A stretch of 12,566 nucleotides of DNA from Veillonella sp. (GCA_022737715.1 JAIITD010000039.1:1-12566); one strand, 5' to 3'; counted from the stretch's first letter, positions 6,020-12,566 are shown. Translations and numbers: made by a program. Notes: generated from the letters alone by a model not told the origin.

Positions 6020-7046
6020 AACCGATCACCTCGCTTTCAATTGGTAATGTTCTGATATAGTCTAGCCCTTCTTGCGCCTTCATAGGGTCGCCATTCAAAA
6101 TGACGATAAGACGGCCTACACTAGTATTTTGAATGTAGTCGATACCACCGAATAAGATGCTTACATCAAGGTCAAAGCGACGCACCAAACCAGCTACGAC
6201 AGGTTCATCTGTAGCCTGACCGGTAAACTTTAATTTGACGAGCGGTGAAGTACCGGCAATCCAGTCATCATGAAGCTCAATATGTTCAAGCGCTTCTTGT
6301 GGTAGGTTATCGCTTACAACAGAGCCAACGAAATCTTTTGTAGTTGGTTTCTTCGGATTTGTAAATACCTCAAGCGTACTACCTTCTTCTAAGATAACAC
6401 CGCCTTCGATAACGGCTACGCGGTCACAAATTTCGCGGATAACTTGCATTTCATGAGTGATGAGCACAATCGTAAGCCCCATGCGTTCATTGATATCCTT
6501 CAACAATTCCAAAATGGATTCTGTTGTTTGCGGATCCAACGCAGAGGTAGCTTCATCGCACAATAATACCTTAGGATTAGAAGCCAAAGCGCGGGCAATA
6601 CCGACGCGTTGCTTTTGACCGCCGGACAGTTGCGATGGATAGTTATTCACGCGATCCGATAAGCCTACGATATCGAGAATCGGAGTGATGCGTTCCTTGA
6701 TTTCAGCCTTGCTAAGCCCTTGCAATTCCAATGGAAATGCTACATTGTCATAGACCGTGCGCGATGATAAAAGATTAAAATGTTGGAAAATCATGCCAAT
6801 GTGTTTACGCGCTTTACGCAATTCACTAGCACTCAATTTCGTTAAATCTGTGCCGTCTACGATAACGGAGCCCGATGTAGGGGCTTCTAGCATATTGATG
6901 CAACGAATCAGTGTAGATTTACCGGCCCCTGATTGACCGATAATGCCGTAGATTTGCCCCTTTTCAATGGTGAGACTAATATCCTTCAGCGCTTCTACAC
7001 GATTAGCACCTTCGTAGACCTTGCTAATGTGTTCTAATGTAATCAA
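6000..7046 (-). CDS. metN: Methionine ABC transporter ATPase MetN
   Basis: Cytosolic ATPase driving methionine import with MetI. All ABC motifs are visible: Walker A GQSGAGKST (37-45), Q-loop Gln88, signature LSGGQ (140-144), Walker B LLCDE (Asp164, Glu165), D-loop SALD and switch His198. After residue about 265 comes the ACT-like NIL domain (residues about 268-346), which in MetN binds methionine and inhibits transport when cytosolic methionine is high. The 348-aa length is normal. The start is a TTG (7044-7046) with AAAGGA six bases upstream; no in-frame ATG exists before the Walker A motif, and TTG-ATT-ACA gives the usual MI-x-L-x-x-ISK beginning. It overlaps metI by 20 bases. No long leader, S-box or T-box is present in the 74 bases before it, so it may be read through from the transaminase gene or from a weak local promoter. 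Confidence 0.94.
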   Translation of the reverse strand: MITLEHISKVYEGANRVEALKDISLTIEKGQIYGIIGQSGAGKSTLIRCINMLEAPTSGSVIVDGTDLTKLSASELRKARKHIGMIFQHFNLLSSRTVYDNVAFPLELQGLSKAEIKERITPILDIVGLSDRVNNYPSQLSGGQKQRVGIARALASNPKVLLCDEATSALDPQTTESILELLKDINERMGLTIVLITHEMQVIREICDRVAVIEGGVILEEGSTLEVFTNPKKPTTKDFVGSVVSDNLPQEALEHIELHDDWIAGTSPLVKLKFTGQATDEPVVAGLVRRFDLDVSILFGGIDYIQNTSVGRLIVILNGDPMKAQEGLDYIRTLPIESEVIGYVRASR

Positions 7047-7084
7047 AATATGTCCTTTCTTTGTGAAAGCTCCCCTTACCAGCC

Positions 7085-7113
7085 ACTATAGCTACCATAT
7101 TGATACCTATAGT
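7085..7113. other. Imperfect 29-bp dyad between the transaminase gene and metN
   Basis: ACTATAG (7085-7091) and CTATAGT (7107-7113) are perfect inverted arms seven bases long, 15 bases apart, starting eight bases after the transaminase stop. There is no U-tract, so it is not a good terminator. It may be an operator for metN, a weak attenuating hairpin, or chance in AT-rich sequence. Confidence 0.35.
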
Positions 7114-7120
7114 ATGCTAA

Positions 7121-7978
7121 TTAAGCCAAGCCTTCTTCCATTAATTTTTCTAGACCATGACGTAATTTCATAGTCACTGCACCTGGTTTACCATCAGCTA
7201 CAGGATTTCTGTCGAGTTTTATAATCGGAATCACACCACCGGTTGTATTGGTAAAGAATAGTTCATCCGCATCATCAACGAAAGCGCGGTCAAACTCTTT
7301 TTCGATAACGGTGATGCCTAATGATGGTGCTACACGAGTGATAACCATTTGACGCGTAATGCCCTTCAAAATATGATTATCCGCTGGATGTGTGTAAATA
7401 ATACCATCTTTTACGGCAAATACATTGGACGTAGCCCCTTCAGTACAAATGCCATCGCGGAATAGCATCGCTGTATAAGCAAATTTCTTTTCCGCCTTGG
7501 TTTGCGCCAAAATGTTAGGAACCAAATTCGTAGTTTTAATATCTACATGTCCCCAACGTTCATCAGGCAATGCGATAGCTTTCACACCAGATTCCAACTT
7601 GTTCACTGCATCCATATCGAGATTATGAATAGACATGAGCATTTGTGGTTCCAGTTTAGAGCGATCGTACGCATGATGACGTGGCGCTACACCACGAGAG
7701 ATTTGTAAATAAATATAACCTTCTTTGATTTCACTTTGTTCAATCAAGATTTCGTGAAGTTCAGTCAAATCATCTGGCGTCATTTTTACAGGGATGTCCA
7801 TTTCACGCATGGATCGATATAGACGATCTTGGTGATAGGACAATGCAAAACAACGACCTTTAGTTACACGTACAACTTCATATACAGAATCGCCGAATAA
7901 GTAACCGCGGTCATCAATGCTGATTACCTTTGCACCTGGTTCGACGAATTCACCGTTAAAATATGTTAATTCTTTCAT
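7121..7978 (-). CDS. dat: D-amino-acid transaminase (D-alanine aminotransferase)
   Basis: A PLP-dependent fold-type IV aminotransferase that exchanges the amino group between D-amino acids and 2-oxo acids, typically D-Ala plus 2-oxoglutarate to pyruvate plus D-Glu, in the cytosol. Of 285 aa, the usual size. Visible features: DRGYLFGDSVYEV (23-35, with Tyr33), the RGVAPRHH carboxylate-binding segment (95-102, Arg100 and His102 corresponding to the Arg/His pair that sets D-amino-acid specificity), catalytic Lys148 in DIKTTN, and the PLP-phosphate region EGATSNVF followed later by TNTTGG. The RxH segment separates it from branched-chain aminotransferase and ADC lyase, which share the fold. The ATG has GAGGTG upstream. 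It is a single gene with its own promoter; metN begins 74 bases downstream with no convincing terminator between. Confidence 0.92.
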   Translation of the reverse strand: MKELTYFNGEFVEPGAKVISIDDRGYLFGDSVYEVVRVTKGRCFALSYHQDRLYRSMREMDIPVKMTPDDLTELHEILIEQSEIKEGYIYLQISRGVAPRHHAYDRSKLEPQMLMSIHNLDMDAVNKLESGVKAIALPDERWGHVDIKTTNLVPNILAQTKAEKKFAYTAMLFRDGICTEGATSNVFAVKDGIIYTHPADNHILKGITRQMVITRVAPSLGITVIEKEFDRAFVDDADELFFTNTTGGVIPIIKLDRNPVADGKPGAVTMKLRHGLEKLMEEGLA

Positions 7979-8025
7979 AAGAGCACCTCATTTTCCCTTG
8001 TTGTAACTCTAATCAGTATGATTGT

Positions 8026-8034
8026 ATTATAGCA
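8026..8034 (-). promoter_or_regulatory. Extended -10 promoter of the D-amino-acid transaminase gene
   Basis: Minus strand TGCTATAAT: a consensus -10 with the TGn extension. No good -35 lies at 16-18 bases. The predicted start is near 8019, so the leader to the ATG at 7978 is about 40 bases. Confidence 0.65.
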
Positions 8035-8049
8035 CAATCACAGATTAAT

Positions 8050-8071
8050 TTTCACACTTTACATTGTGAAA
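8050..8071. promoter_or_regulatory. Possible operator: 22-bp dyad TTTCACA-N8-TGTGAAA
   Basis: Seven-base perfect inverted arms (8050-8056 and 8065-8071). Its centre lies about 41 bases upstream of the predicted transaminase transcription start, the position used by class II activators, and the promoter lacks a -35. The half-site order is opposite to that of CRP or Rex sites, so I cannot name the protein. Confidence 0.4.
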
Positions 8072-8089
8072 GTTTTCATTTTAGTCATG

Positions 8090-8138
8090 AAAAAATCCGC
8101 CCTCTACCGATAACTATAAGTTATGGTAGGAGCGGATT
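8090..8138 (-). terminator. Rho-independent terminator of the DUF4127-acyltransferase operon
   Basis: AATCCGC (8094-8100) pairs with GCGGATT (8132-8138); the stem continues with small bulges through CCT/AGG, ACC/GGT and ATAACT/AGTTAT to a three-base loop. On the minus strand the outer arm is followed directly by a run of T (GGATTTTTTC), giving a strong terminator about 75 bases past the acyltransferase stop. Confidence 0.88.
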
Positions 8139-8159
8139 ATATCGTAATTAGTTATATAC

Positions 8160-8205
8160 CAAGCTCGTAAGACTTGTATATATAGCAAGCTCAGAAGACT
8201 TGTAT
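8160..8205. repeat. Tandem pair of 20-bp near-identical direct repeats
   Basis: CAAGCTCGTAAGACTTGTAT at 8160-8179 and CAAGCTCAGAAGACTTGTAT at 8186-8205 differ at two positions and are spaced with a 26-base period. They lie in the transcribed 3' region between the acyltransferase stop and its terminator. Each copy begins CAAG and carries CTTG near its end, so each can fold weakly. Confidence 0.7.
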
Positions 8206-8212
8206 CAGTCCA

Positions 8213-9328
8213 TCAGTTGCCAAGAATATATTTTCGAACTGGCTTTGGTAATTGTTTTAACACTATTGTACTTAAGTAGGATAATCCTACCGCCATCGCA
8301 TAAAGTAATACTACATGGGGTACCGTAAACAAAAGATTATACTTGGCCATGATACCGGTCATAATCAACAACCAGAACGGATGCACTAAGTAAATGCCGT
8401 ATGAGGTATCCCCTATTTGTGACCAGAAGGCCTCCATCGTATTGTTCAGAGGCATCACTTGGAATAGGAATAAGCTAAACAATGTGCCCAACGCCGTATA
8501 GAATACGCCCATTGGACTCAATTGATGCACCGTGTAAATCGCTTCGAGCACCGTATAATGCCATACATCCATGACATAGTAGTAGGCGCCCAACATGGAT
8601 AAAATAGATAAGATAGCACATGTGGCCAATAGATAGCGGTAGCGCCACATATAATCCTTCACTTGTTCATATCGCTCAGCTACAACAGCACCAAAGAGGA
8701 ATATCCATACATAATGAATCACCCAATAGTTGAGGCGCATATCGAAGAGATATTTTATAGCTGGAGAGTCGCTAAAATGTTGTGTCACCCATGCTCCCAA
8801 TCGATAGGAGGATATGAAATCAACACCTAATTGGATAGCAAATAGGATGACGAGCCAAGGAATGGGGGCTTTCAAAATCCATCGCACCATCACACGCCAC
8901 AGTGGCATAAGCACATAGAACCACACTAGTATAACCATAAAATATAAGTGGTACATACTGTTACCAAATAGAAGGTTCACGAGTAATGGTCCAGGGTGGA
9001 GATTCCCAAAATTGTGCGCCGTTATCCCCGTATAGATAAGGTAGAATAGCGACCACACAATGTAAGGATAGAGCACCACTTGAAAGCGTCGTTTCATAAA
9101 GTCCTTGTAGCTAAATGGATCATTTACCGATGTATGGTAGAACAAACCAAAGGCCGACAAGAAGAAAAATGCGGGCACTCCAAAACGCGATAAAATTTCC
9201 AACACGCTAATGAGTTGTAAATTAACGAACGGATTTTGTAAGGCGTAAGAGCCTACGTGAATGCCGATAACACCGAGCATACAGAGGCCACGCATATAGG
9301 TTATTTCAGGCAAAAACGATCGTTTCAT
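8213..9328 (-). CDS. Membrane acyltransferase, Acyltransferase 3 family
   Basis: A 371-aa polytopic protein with about ten hydrophobic helices, matching the Acyl_transf_3 family that transfers acyl (often acetyl) groups to sugars of surface polysaccharides, peptidoglycan or lipids. N-terminal signatures are visible: Arg13 in YMRG and His24 in GIHV, the conserved Arg/His pair of the active site, followed by RFGVPAFFFLSAFGLF (about 48-63). It ends with the positively charged tail common in the family. The start ATG is six bases after the DUF4127 stop, yet no Shine-Dalgarno sequence precedes it (AACAATAATCGCCT), so expression probably depends on translational coupling. Its acceptor is unknown. 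As a partner of an exported protein it most likely modifies an envelope glycan, which is inference from context. Transcription ends at the hairpin at 8090-8138. Confidence 0.87.
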   Translation of the reverse strand: MKRSFLPEITYMRGLCMLGVIGIHVGSYALQNPFVNLQLISVLEILSRFGVPAFFFLSAFGLFYHTSVNDPFSYKDFMKRRFQVVLYPYIVWSLFYLIYTGITAHNFGNLHPGPLLVNLLFGNSMYHLYFMVILVWFYVLMPLWRVMVRWILKAPIPWLVILFAIQLGVDFISSYRLGAWVTQHFSDSPAIKYLFDMRLNYWVIHYVWIFLFGAVVAERYEQVKDYMWRYRYLLATCAILSILSMLGAYYYVMDVWHYTVLEAIYTVHQLSPMGVFYTALGTLFSLFLFQVMPLNNTMEAFWSQIGDTSYGIYLVHPFWLLIMTGIMAKYNLLFTVPHVVLLYAMAVGLSYLSTIVLKQLPKPVRKYILGN

Positions 9329-9334
9329 AGGCGA

Positions 9335-11119
9335 TTATTGTTGTGGCACAGCGGCCGGTGTTGGAACGATACGAGGTGAAGTCGCCGCTTGATGTACTAC
9401 AGGTGCAGTTGGTGAAGCTTGCGTTGTTGTAGTTGGCGCAGCTGGAGCCGCTTGCGATTGACCATTAGCTTGTGCAGCTGCTGCCGCCGCCGCGGCCTCT
9501 GCTTGTCTCTTCGCTTCTTCTTCACGTTGTAAGCGAATTTCTTTTTGAAGTGGTACTACCGGTTTATCATATACGGTAATGTCCGTTTCAAATAAACGTC
9601 CCCATGGGAATGTAGCCTTAACTGTACGAGGGTCTACCTTCAAATAGGTTTCACTGAAATCTTGTACACGTTCTTGTAAATATTCTTCTAATTTTGAATT
9701 CAAGTCACCAGAGTAGCGTACATTGTCGGTACGAATGGAATCTTGCATACGATAAATATCCTTGCGGATATTTGCTTGGTATGCCCAGTTATCCAAGTAT
9801 TGTTGAGTCAACATATCACGATGACCTTCTGGGGACATAGATTGTAACAATAGACCTTGGGCAATAGCATAGCCTACTGTATTACTTGCTGTATTCCAAC
9901 CATTGTAAGCGCCGATTTTATAGAGTAAATCGCGTTTGTACAAAGCACCTAACAAGGTGTTATCGGAACCATTGTTGTATGCAATATCAGCAATACTTAC
10001 TGTTACACCTTCTTGCGTAGCTTGTTGGATGCGATCTACAAAGGCATTCGTTGCTTGAGAAATCATTGGGAAGTTACCAAATGTTTCAGATTCAGATGTG
10101 CTTGTTGAAAGCGGTGTATTAACAGCGAGAAGAACTGTTGGTTTACCTGCAGTTGTCATGGTGCCACCAACGGCTTCTACGTGTTCTGCAATCGTCTTAT
10201 CAATGGTTTGATCTTCATAGCCTGGCAATGTTTTACCAGCGCCACCTAGTGGATAGATGACAGAGAACGTCGGTTTTTCCGCGCTTTCATCAGTGCGAGA
10301 ACGAGCCATCAATAATAGACCTAATTGGTCTGCCCCAGGGAAGCTACCATATTGTGTACGTGGAATGCCCTTGGAGTATTGATTCAAATAGCGTCCTTCT
10401 AATGCGGATTGAGACAATTGAGACGTATCATCATGACCTAATGCAAAGTATGAAAAGACGCCATTACGTGCCTCATCGATTAAATCTTTATTCACTTGCA
10501 TATTTTTTTGACGGCGGGAGAACCAATCTTGAAGATATTCTATAGGAACAGATGCTTGCAAGCTCATCAATTTTTGCGTTTCTGCTTGCGTCAATGTACC
10601 TGCATCCAATTTATCTTGTAATGCAGCAATTTGGAATATGGTCGGACCATAATCTGCATAGTAGGATGGTTCTGTACCGCCCCCACTAGCACGCGGGGAA
10701 CGCATTACGGTACCAAAGCCATAAATACGTGTGTTTTTATGGTTTGCCTTAAGCGCTTCGATGCGTTTTAAGCGGTTTTCCAATGTGCTCAATGGCAAAT
10801 TATGTTTACGTGAATCCACAAGGCCACCGTAGATTAATGTATCTGTACTCAATACCATTACATCGGCGCGACCTGCATTTTGTTCTACCCAATTCCAAAT
10901 TTGATCAGCTTGACCCTTGTAGGTTTTACCAGAAATCAAATTTTGTGGTGGTGTTAACACCGTCATCCCCGCAGCCTTTGCAGTATCAACTGTATATTGC
11001 AGACTTACTGGGCGATCATCTTGCGGAACATATAAAACAGTTTCCGCATCAACTTGAATGGATGTACCCGTAGCAATAGCCGTAACCATTAATGCTACTT
11101 TCAACCATTTTTTAGACAT
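9335..11119 (-). CDS. Exported DUF4127 protein with a proline/alanine/threonine-rich tail
   Basis: A 594-aa protein with a cleavable signal peptide: KK-x-x-K then a hydrophobic core at about residues 6-22 and probable cleavage after VDA (25). In a diderm Negativicute it would be periplasmic or surface-exposed. The DUF4127 core is recognised from YVPQDDRPVSLQY (30-42), the STDTLIYGGLVDSR segment (91-104) and GTVMRSPRASGGG (about 137-149). The clustered Asp, Arg and Gly residues look like an active site, and the family has the feel of a carbohydrate-active enzyme, but I know of no established activity. Residues 533-594 form a low-complexity tail: a charged EEEAKRQAE helix with a run of alanines, then Pro/Thr/Gln-rich sequence, possibly a wall- or glycan-spanning linker. 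The start is backed by AAGGAG. It leads a two-gene operon with the acyltransferase and has a good promoter plus a palindrome in its leader. Confidence 0.88.
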   Translation of the reverse strand: MSKKWLKVALMVTAIATGTSIQVDAETVLYVPQDDRPVSLQYTVDTAKAAGMTVLTPPQNLISGKTYKGQADQIWNWVEQNAGRADVMVLSTDTLIYGGLVDSRKHNLPLSTLENRLKRIEALKANHKNTRIYGFGTVMRSPRASGGGTEPSYYADYGPTIFQIAALQDKLDAGTLTQAETQKLMSLQASVPIEYLQDWFSRRQKNMQVNKDLIDEARNGVFSYFALGHDDTSQLSQSALEGRYLNQYSKGIPRTQYGSFPGADQLGLLLMARSRTDESAEKPTFSVIYPLGGAGKTLPGYEDQTIDKTIAEHVEAVGGTMTTAGKPTVLLAVNTPLSTSTSESETFGNFPMISQATNAFVDRIQQATQEGVTVSIADIAYNNGSDNTLLGALYKRDLLYKIGAYNGWNTASNTVGYAIAQGLLLQSMSPEGHRDMLTQQYLDNWAYQANIRKDIYRMQDSIRTDNVRYSGDLNSKLEEYLQERVQDFSETYLKVDPRTVKATFPWGRLFETDITVYDKPVVPLQKEIRLQREEEAKRQAEAAAAAAAAQANGQSQAAPAAPTTTTQASPTAPVVHQAATSPRIVPTPAAVPQQ

Positions 11120-11139
11120 ACGTTAAACTCCTTTATCAA

Positions 11140-11155
11140 GTACGCCTAGGCGTAC
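11140..11155. promoter_or_regulatory. Perfect 16-bp palindrome in the DUF4127 leader
   Basis: GTACGCCTAGGCGTAC is its own reverse complement. It lies about 47-62 bases downstream of the predicted transcription start and ends just before the ribosome binding site (AAGGAG at about 11127-11132). It could be a roadblock operator or, in RNA, a six-pair hairpin with a CUAG loop next to the ribosome site. GC content is higher than its surroundings. Confidence 0.5.
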
Positions 11156-11208
11156 CATTTCACAATTGTTGTAAGGGATACAATCATAAAAAAATAACTA
11201 ATATTACA

Positions 11209-11236
11209 ATTATATCACTTAGTCATAATTTGGCAA
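11209..11236 (-). promoter_or_regulatory. Sigma-70 promoter of the DUF4127-acyltransferase operon
   Basis: Minus-strand TTGCCA (11231-11236), a 16-base spacer and TATAAT (11209-11214). The predicted start near 11202 gives a leader of about 80 bases, unusually long for this window. The promoter lies right after the TRIC-like gene, so the DUF4127 operon is probably expressed on its own. Confidence 0.7.
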
Positions 11237-11259
11237 ATATATCGCATAAAACCAATTTA

Positions 11260-11886
11260 TTATCTAACACGTGGCAAACTCCAGTGATATTTTATAGCCA
11301 GTAAACGAATAACAAGGACAATGGTGAAAGCCCCATATACGGCTTGCCCTGCCCAATCGCTAATCACCAATAGATAATACGCTATCCCACCGATAATACT
11401 AGGCAGTGCATAAACATCTTCTTTCAGTACGGATGGCACGCGCTGCGCCAACATATCGCGCAGAATACCACCACCTACGGCGGTAATCGTACCGAGTAAA
11501 ACGATGAATATAGGTAAATCCGGATATAGTGTATACCCTGCAGAAGCACCGGTTACGGTAAAGGATGCCAAGCCCAAAGCATCAGCCAATAAATAACTAG
11601 CCCGGCTACGAGGTCCCATCATATTGCGATGATAACGGCTGTTATAAATAGCAAACACAATAAAGGTCACCGCGAGGACGACCGTAACATACACTACATT
11701 ACGAAGTGAGTTTGGCGGAAAATAGCCTAGTAGTACATCCCGAATCACACCGCCCCCAATAGCGGTAGCAAGGGCCAACACGGCCATGCCAAAAATATCC
11801 ATTTTACGGGACACGCCCACAAGTGCCCCTGATACGGCAAATGCGATGGTGCCGACCATATCAAATATATACCAAATAATATCCAT
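11260..11886 (-). CDS. TRIC/UPF0126 family membrane protein (YadS/YicG-like)
   Basis: A 208-aa protein with about seven hydrophobic helices built as a tandem repeat. Each half carries the family's glycine motif: GGGVIRD at 44-50 and GGGILRD at 138-144. Bacterial TRIC-type proteins form monovalent cation-permeable trimers in the inner membrane; older annotation calls them UPF0126, and some members have been linked to glycine transport. I chose the ATG at 11884-11886 (MDIIWY), which has GAGG five bases upstream; a TTG five codons earlier lacks a ribosome binding site. It stands alone, divergent from tadA across a 104-base AT-rich gap in which I see -10-like words but no promoter that I would assign. 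No clear terminator follows before the DUF4127 promoter. Confidence 0.88.
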   Translation of the reverse strand: MDIIWYIFDMVGTIAFAVSGALVGVSRKMDIFGMAVLALATAIGGGVIRDVLLGYFPPNSLRNVVYVTVVLAVTFIVFAIYNSRYHRNMMGPRSRASYLLADALGLASFTVTGASAGYTLYPDLPIFIVLLGTITAVGGGILRDMLAQRVPSVLKEDVYALPSIIGGIAYYLLVISDWAGQAVYGAFTIVLVIRLLAIKYHWSLPRVR

Positions 11887-11990
11887 ACTAGCCTCACACA
11901 AGCAACTGATACAACGATTAATCTATTCGCAAAAATACGATAAAATATGATAGACTCTATGTAAGATATTATACATTAAGAGGTGCGATA

Positions 11991-12539
11991 ATGACAAAAG
12001 ACCTAATGGATTCAACCGAACTTAATACGATGGATGAGCGCAGTCGTGACGAATACTTTATGAGCCTTGCTATTGAAGAAGGCAAAAAAGCGTATGCCCT
12101 TGGCGAAATTCCTATTGGCGCCATTTTAGTCCATGATAATCAAGTCATTTCACGTCATCATAACCGCCGTGAACTAGATCATGATGCAACCGCTCACGCC
12201 GAGGTACTCGTCATCCGTGAAGCCTGTAATAGCCTAAAGCGCTGGCGGTTGACTGGATGCACCCTGTATGTTACGATAGAGCCGTGTCCTATGTGCGCAG
12301 GGGCCATTATTAACAGCCGTATTGATCGCGTTGTATATGGTGCTAGCGACTACAAAGGAGGCGCTGTAGAATCGCTGTTTAATGTACTATCCCATCCGGG
12401 GTTAAACCATGAGCCACAATTGCAAGCAGGCATCCTCGCCGATGAATGTAGCCAATTGATGAAAGATTTCTTTAAAGAGCGTCGTAAAGCACGGAGGAGT
12501 ACCCAAGAGGCTGAAGGGTCCGCACTCGAAATGCGGTAG
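11991..12539 (+). CDS. tadA: tRNA adenosine(34) deaminase TadA
   Basis: Deaminates the wobble adenosine of tRNA-Arg(ACG) to inosine in the cytosol, an essential step for reading CGN codons. The zinc-deaminase signatures are intact: HAE (His69, Glu71) and PCPMC (Cys99, Cys102), with the family's MSLAIEEGKKAY start helix and GAILV strand. The start is supported by GAGGTG upstream; it gives an N-terminal extension of about 20 residues compared with typical TadA, and internal Met6 or Met14 are alternatives without a better ribosome site. The last 15 codons and the TAG stop lie inside the tRNA-Ser gene on the same strand (47-base overlap), so the C-terminal residues STQEAEGSALEMR are encoded by tRNA sequence and are unlikely to be conserved. 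This is the only plus-strand protein gene here. Confidence 0.93.
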   Translation: MTKDLMDSTELNTMDERSRDEYFMSLAIEEGKKAYALGEIPIGAILVHDNQVISRHHNRRELDHDATAHAEVLVIREACNSLKRWRLTGCTLYVTIEPCPMCAGAIINSRIDRVVYGASDYKGGAVESLFNVLSHPGLNHEPQLQAGILADECSQLMKDFFKERRKARRSTQEAEGSALEMR

Positions 12540-12566
12540 GTCGGGCAACCGGCGCGGGGGTTCAAA
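12493..12566 (+). tRNA. tRNA-Ser(CGA), 3' end beyond the window
   Basis: A class II tRNA folds clearly: acceptor 5' strand GGAGGAG (12493-12499), D stem CCC/GGG (12502-12504 with 12516-12518), anticodon stem CCGCA/TGCGG (12520-12524 with 12532-12536) around loop CTCGAAA with anticodon CGA (12527-12529), a long variable arm GTCGG-GCAA-CCGGC (12540-12553 region) and the start of the T arm, GGGGG then TTCAAA. The long variable arm plus CGA assigns it to serine, codon UCG. About 18-20 bases, covering the rest of the T arm and acceptor, fall outside the window. It overlaps the 3' end of tadA and I see no separate promoter in front of it. Confidence 0.93.

Noticed and set aside
5685..6047. 120-aa plus-strand frame opposite metI
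   Set aside because: Shadow of metI, which carries a complete EAA loop in the other strand.
7047..7120. S-box or T-box riboswitch before metN
   Set aside because: Only 74 bases separate metN from the upstream gene, too short for either, and no T-box motif or S-box core is visible.
8050..8071. CRP or Rex binding site
   Set aside because: Those sites read TGTGA...TCACA; here the half-sites are in the opposite order, so the known consensus does not apply.
9480..9510. Alanine-codon run near the end of the DUF4127 gene as a possible frameshift or simple repeat hotspot
   Set aside because: The frame continues without disruption to a normal stop and the codons are mixed; it is a low-complexity protein segment rather than a slipped repeat.
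12350..12565. Minus-strand frame across the tadA end and the tRNA
   Set aside because: Antisense to two well-supported features and open at the window end by chance.

Overview
The window reads as chromosomal backbone from a low-to-moderate GC Firmicute. The protein set and gene style (strong AGGAGG-type ribosome binding sites, sigma-70-like promoters with extended -10 boxes, a tadA/tRNA-Ser junction) fit the class Negativicutes, most likely Veillonella or a close relative. That assignment rests on recognising protein families and overall style; no 16S or search result supports it. Thirteen complete protein genes and one partial one lie on the minus strand or (tadA only) the plus strand. I see no transposase, phage gene, CRISPR array or obvious recent transfer.

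Reading from the left (minus-strand genes are transcribed right to left): (i) 1-1909 is a four-gene unit. A clear promoter at 1881-1909 drives a YbgC-type thioesterase, murI (glutamate racemase), an unrecognised 179-aa membrane-anchored protein and the start of a probable CofE-like gamma-glutamyl ligase that runs off the window. (ii) 1916-3250 is a two-gene unit: a 287-aa protein with a hydrophobic middle and a tail of seven 11-residue amphipathic repeats, then a DUF1232 (YkvA-like) membrane protein, closed by a hairpin. (iii) 3342-4982 is a TauE/SafE-type permease followed by a short-chain dehydrogenase. (iv) 5000-7046 is metN-metI-yerC: methionine ABC importer ATPase and permease followed by a TrpR-like regulator, with no metQ nearby. 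(v) 7121-8071 is a D-amino-acid transaminase with an extended -10 promoter and a dyad upstream of it.

(vi) 8090-11236 is a promoter, a 16-bp palindrome in the leader, an exported DUF4127 protein, a membrane acyltransferase and a strong terminator, which together look like a cell-envelope modification pair. (vii) 11260-11886 is a TRIC/UPF0126 cation-channel-like membrane protein. (viii) 11991-12566 is tadA on the plus strand, whose reading frame runs 47 bases into a tRNA-Ser(CGA) gene that is cut by the window end.

A D-glutamate/cell-wall theme links murI and the D-amino-acid transaminase, which give two independent routes to D-glutamate. The least explained parts are the 11-mer repeat protein with its DUF1232 partner, the DUF4127/acyltransferase pair, the 179-aa gene in the murI operon, and the tadA/tRNA overlap. 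I found no whole defence or mobile system; the candidates for undescribed biology are these small two- to four-gene units.
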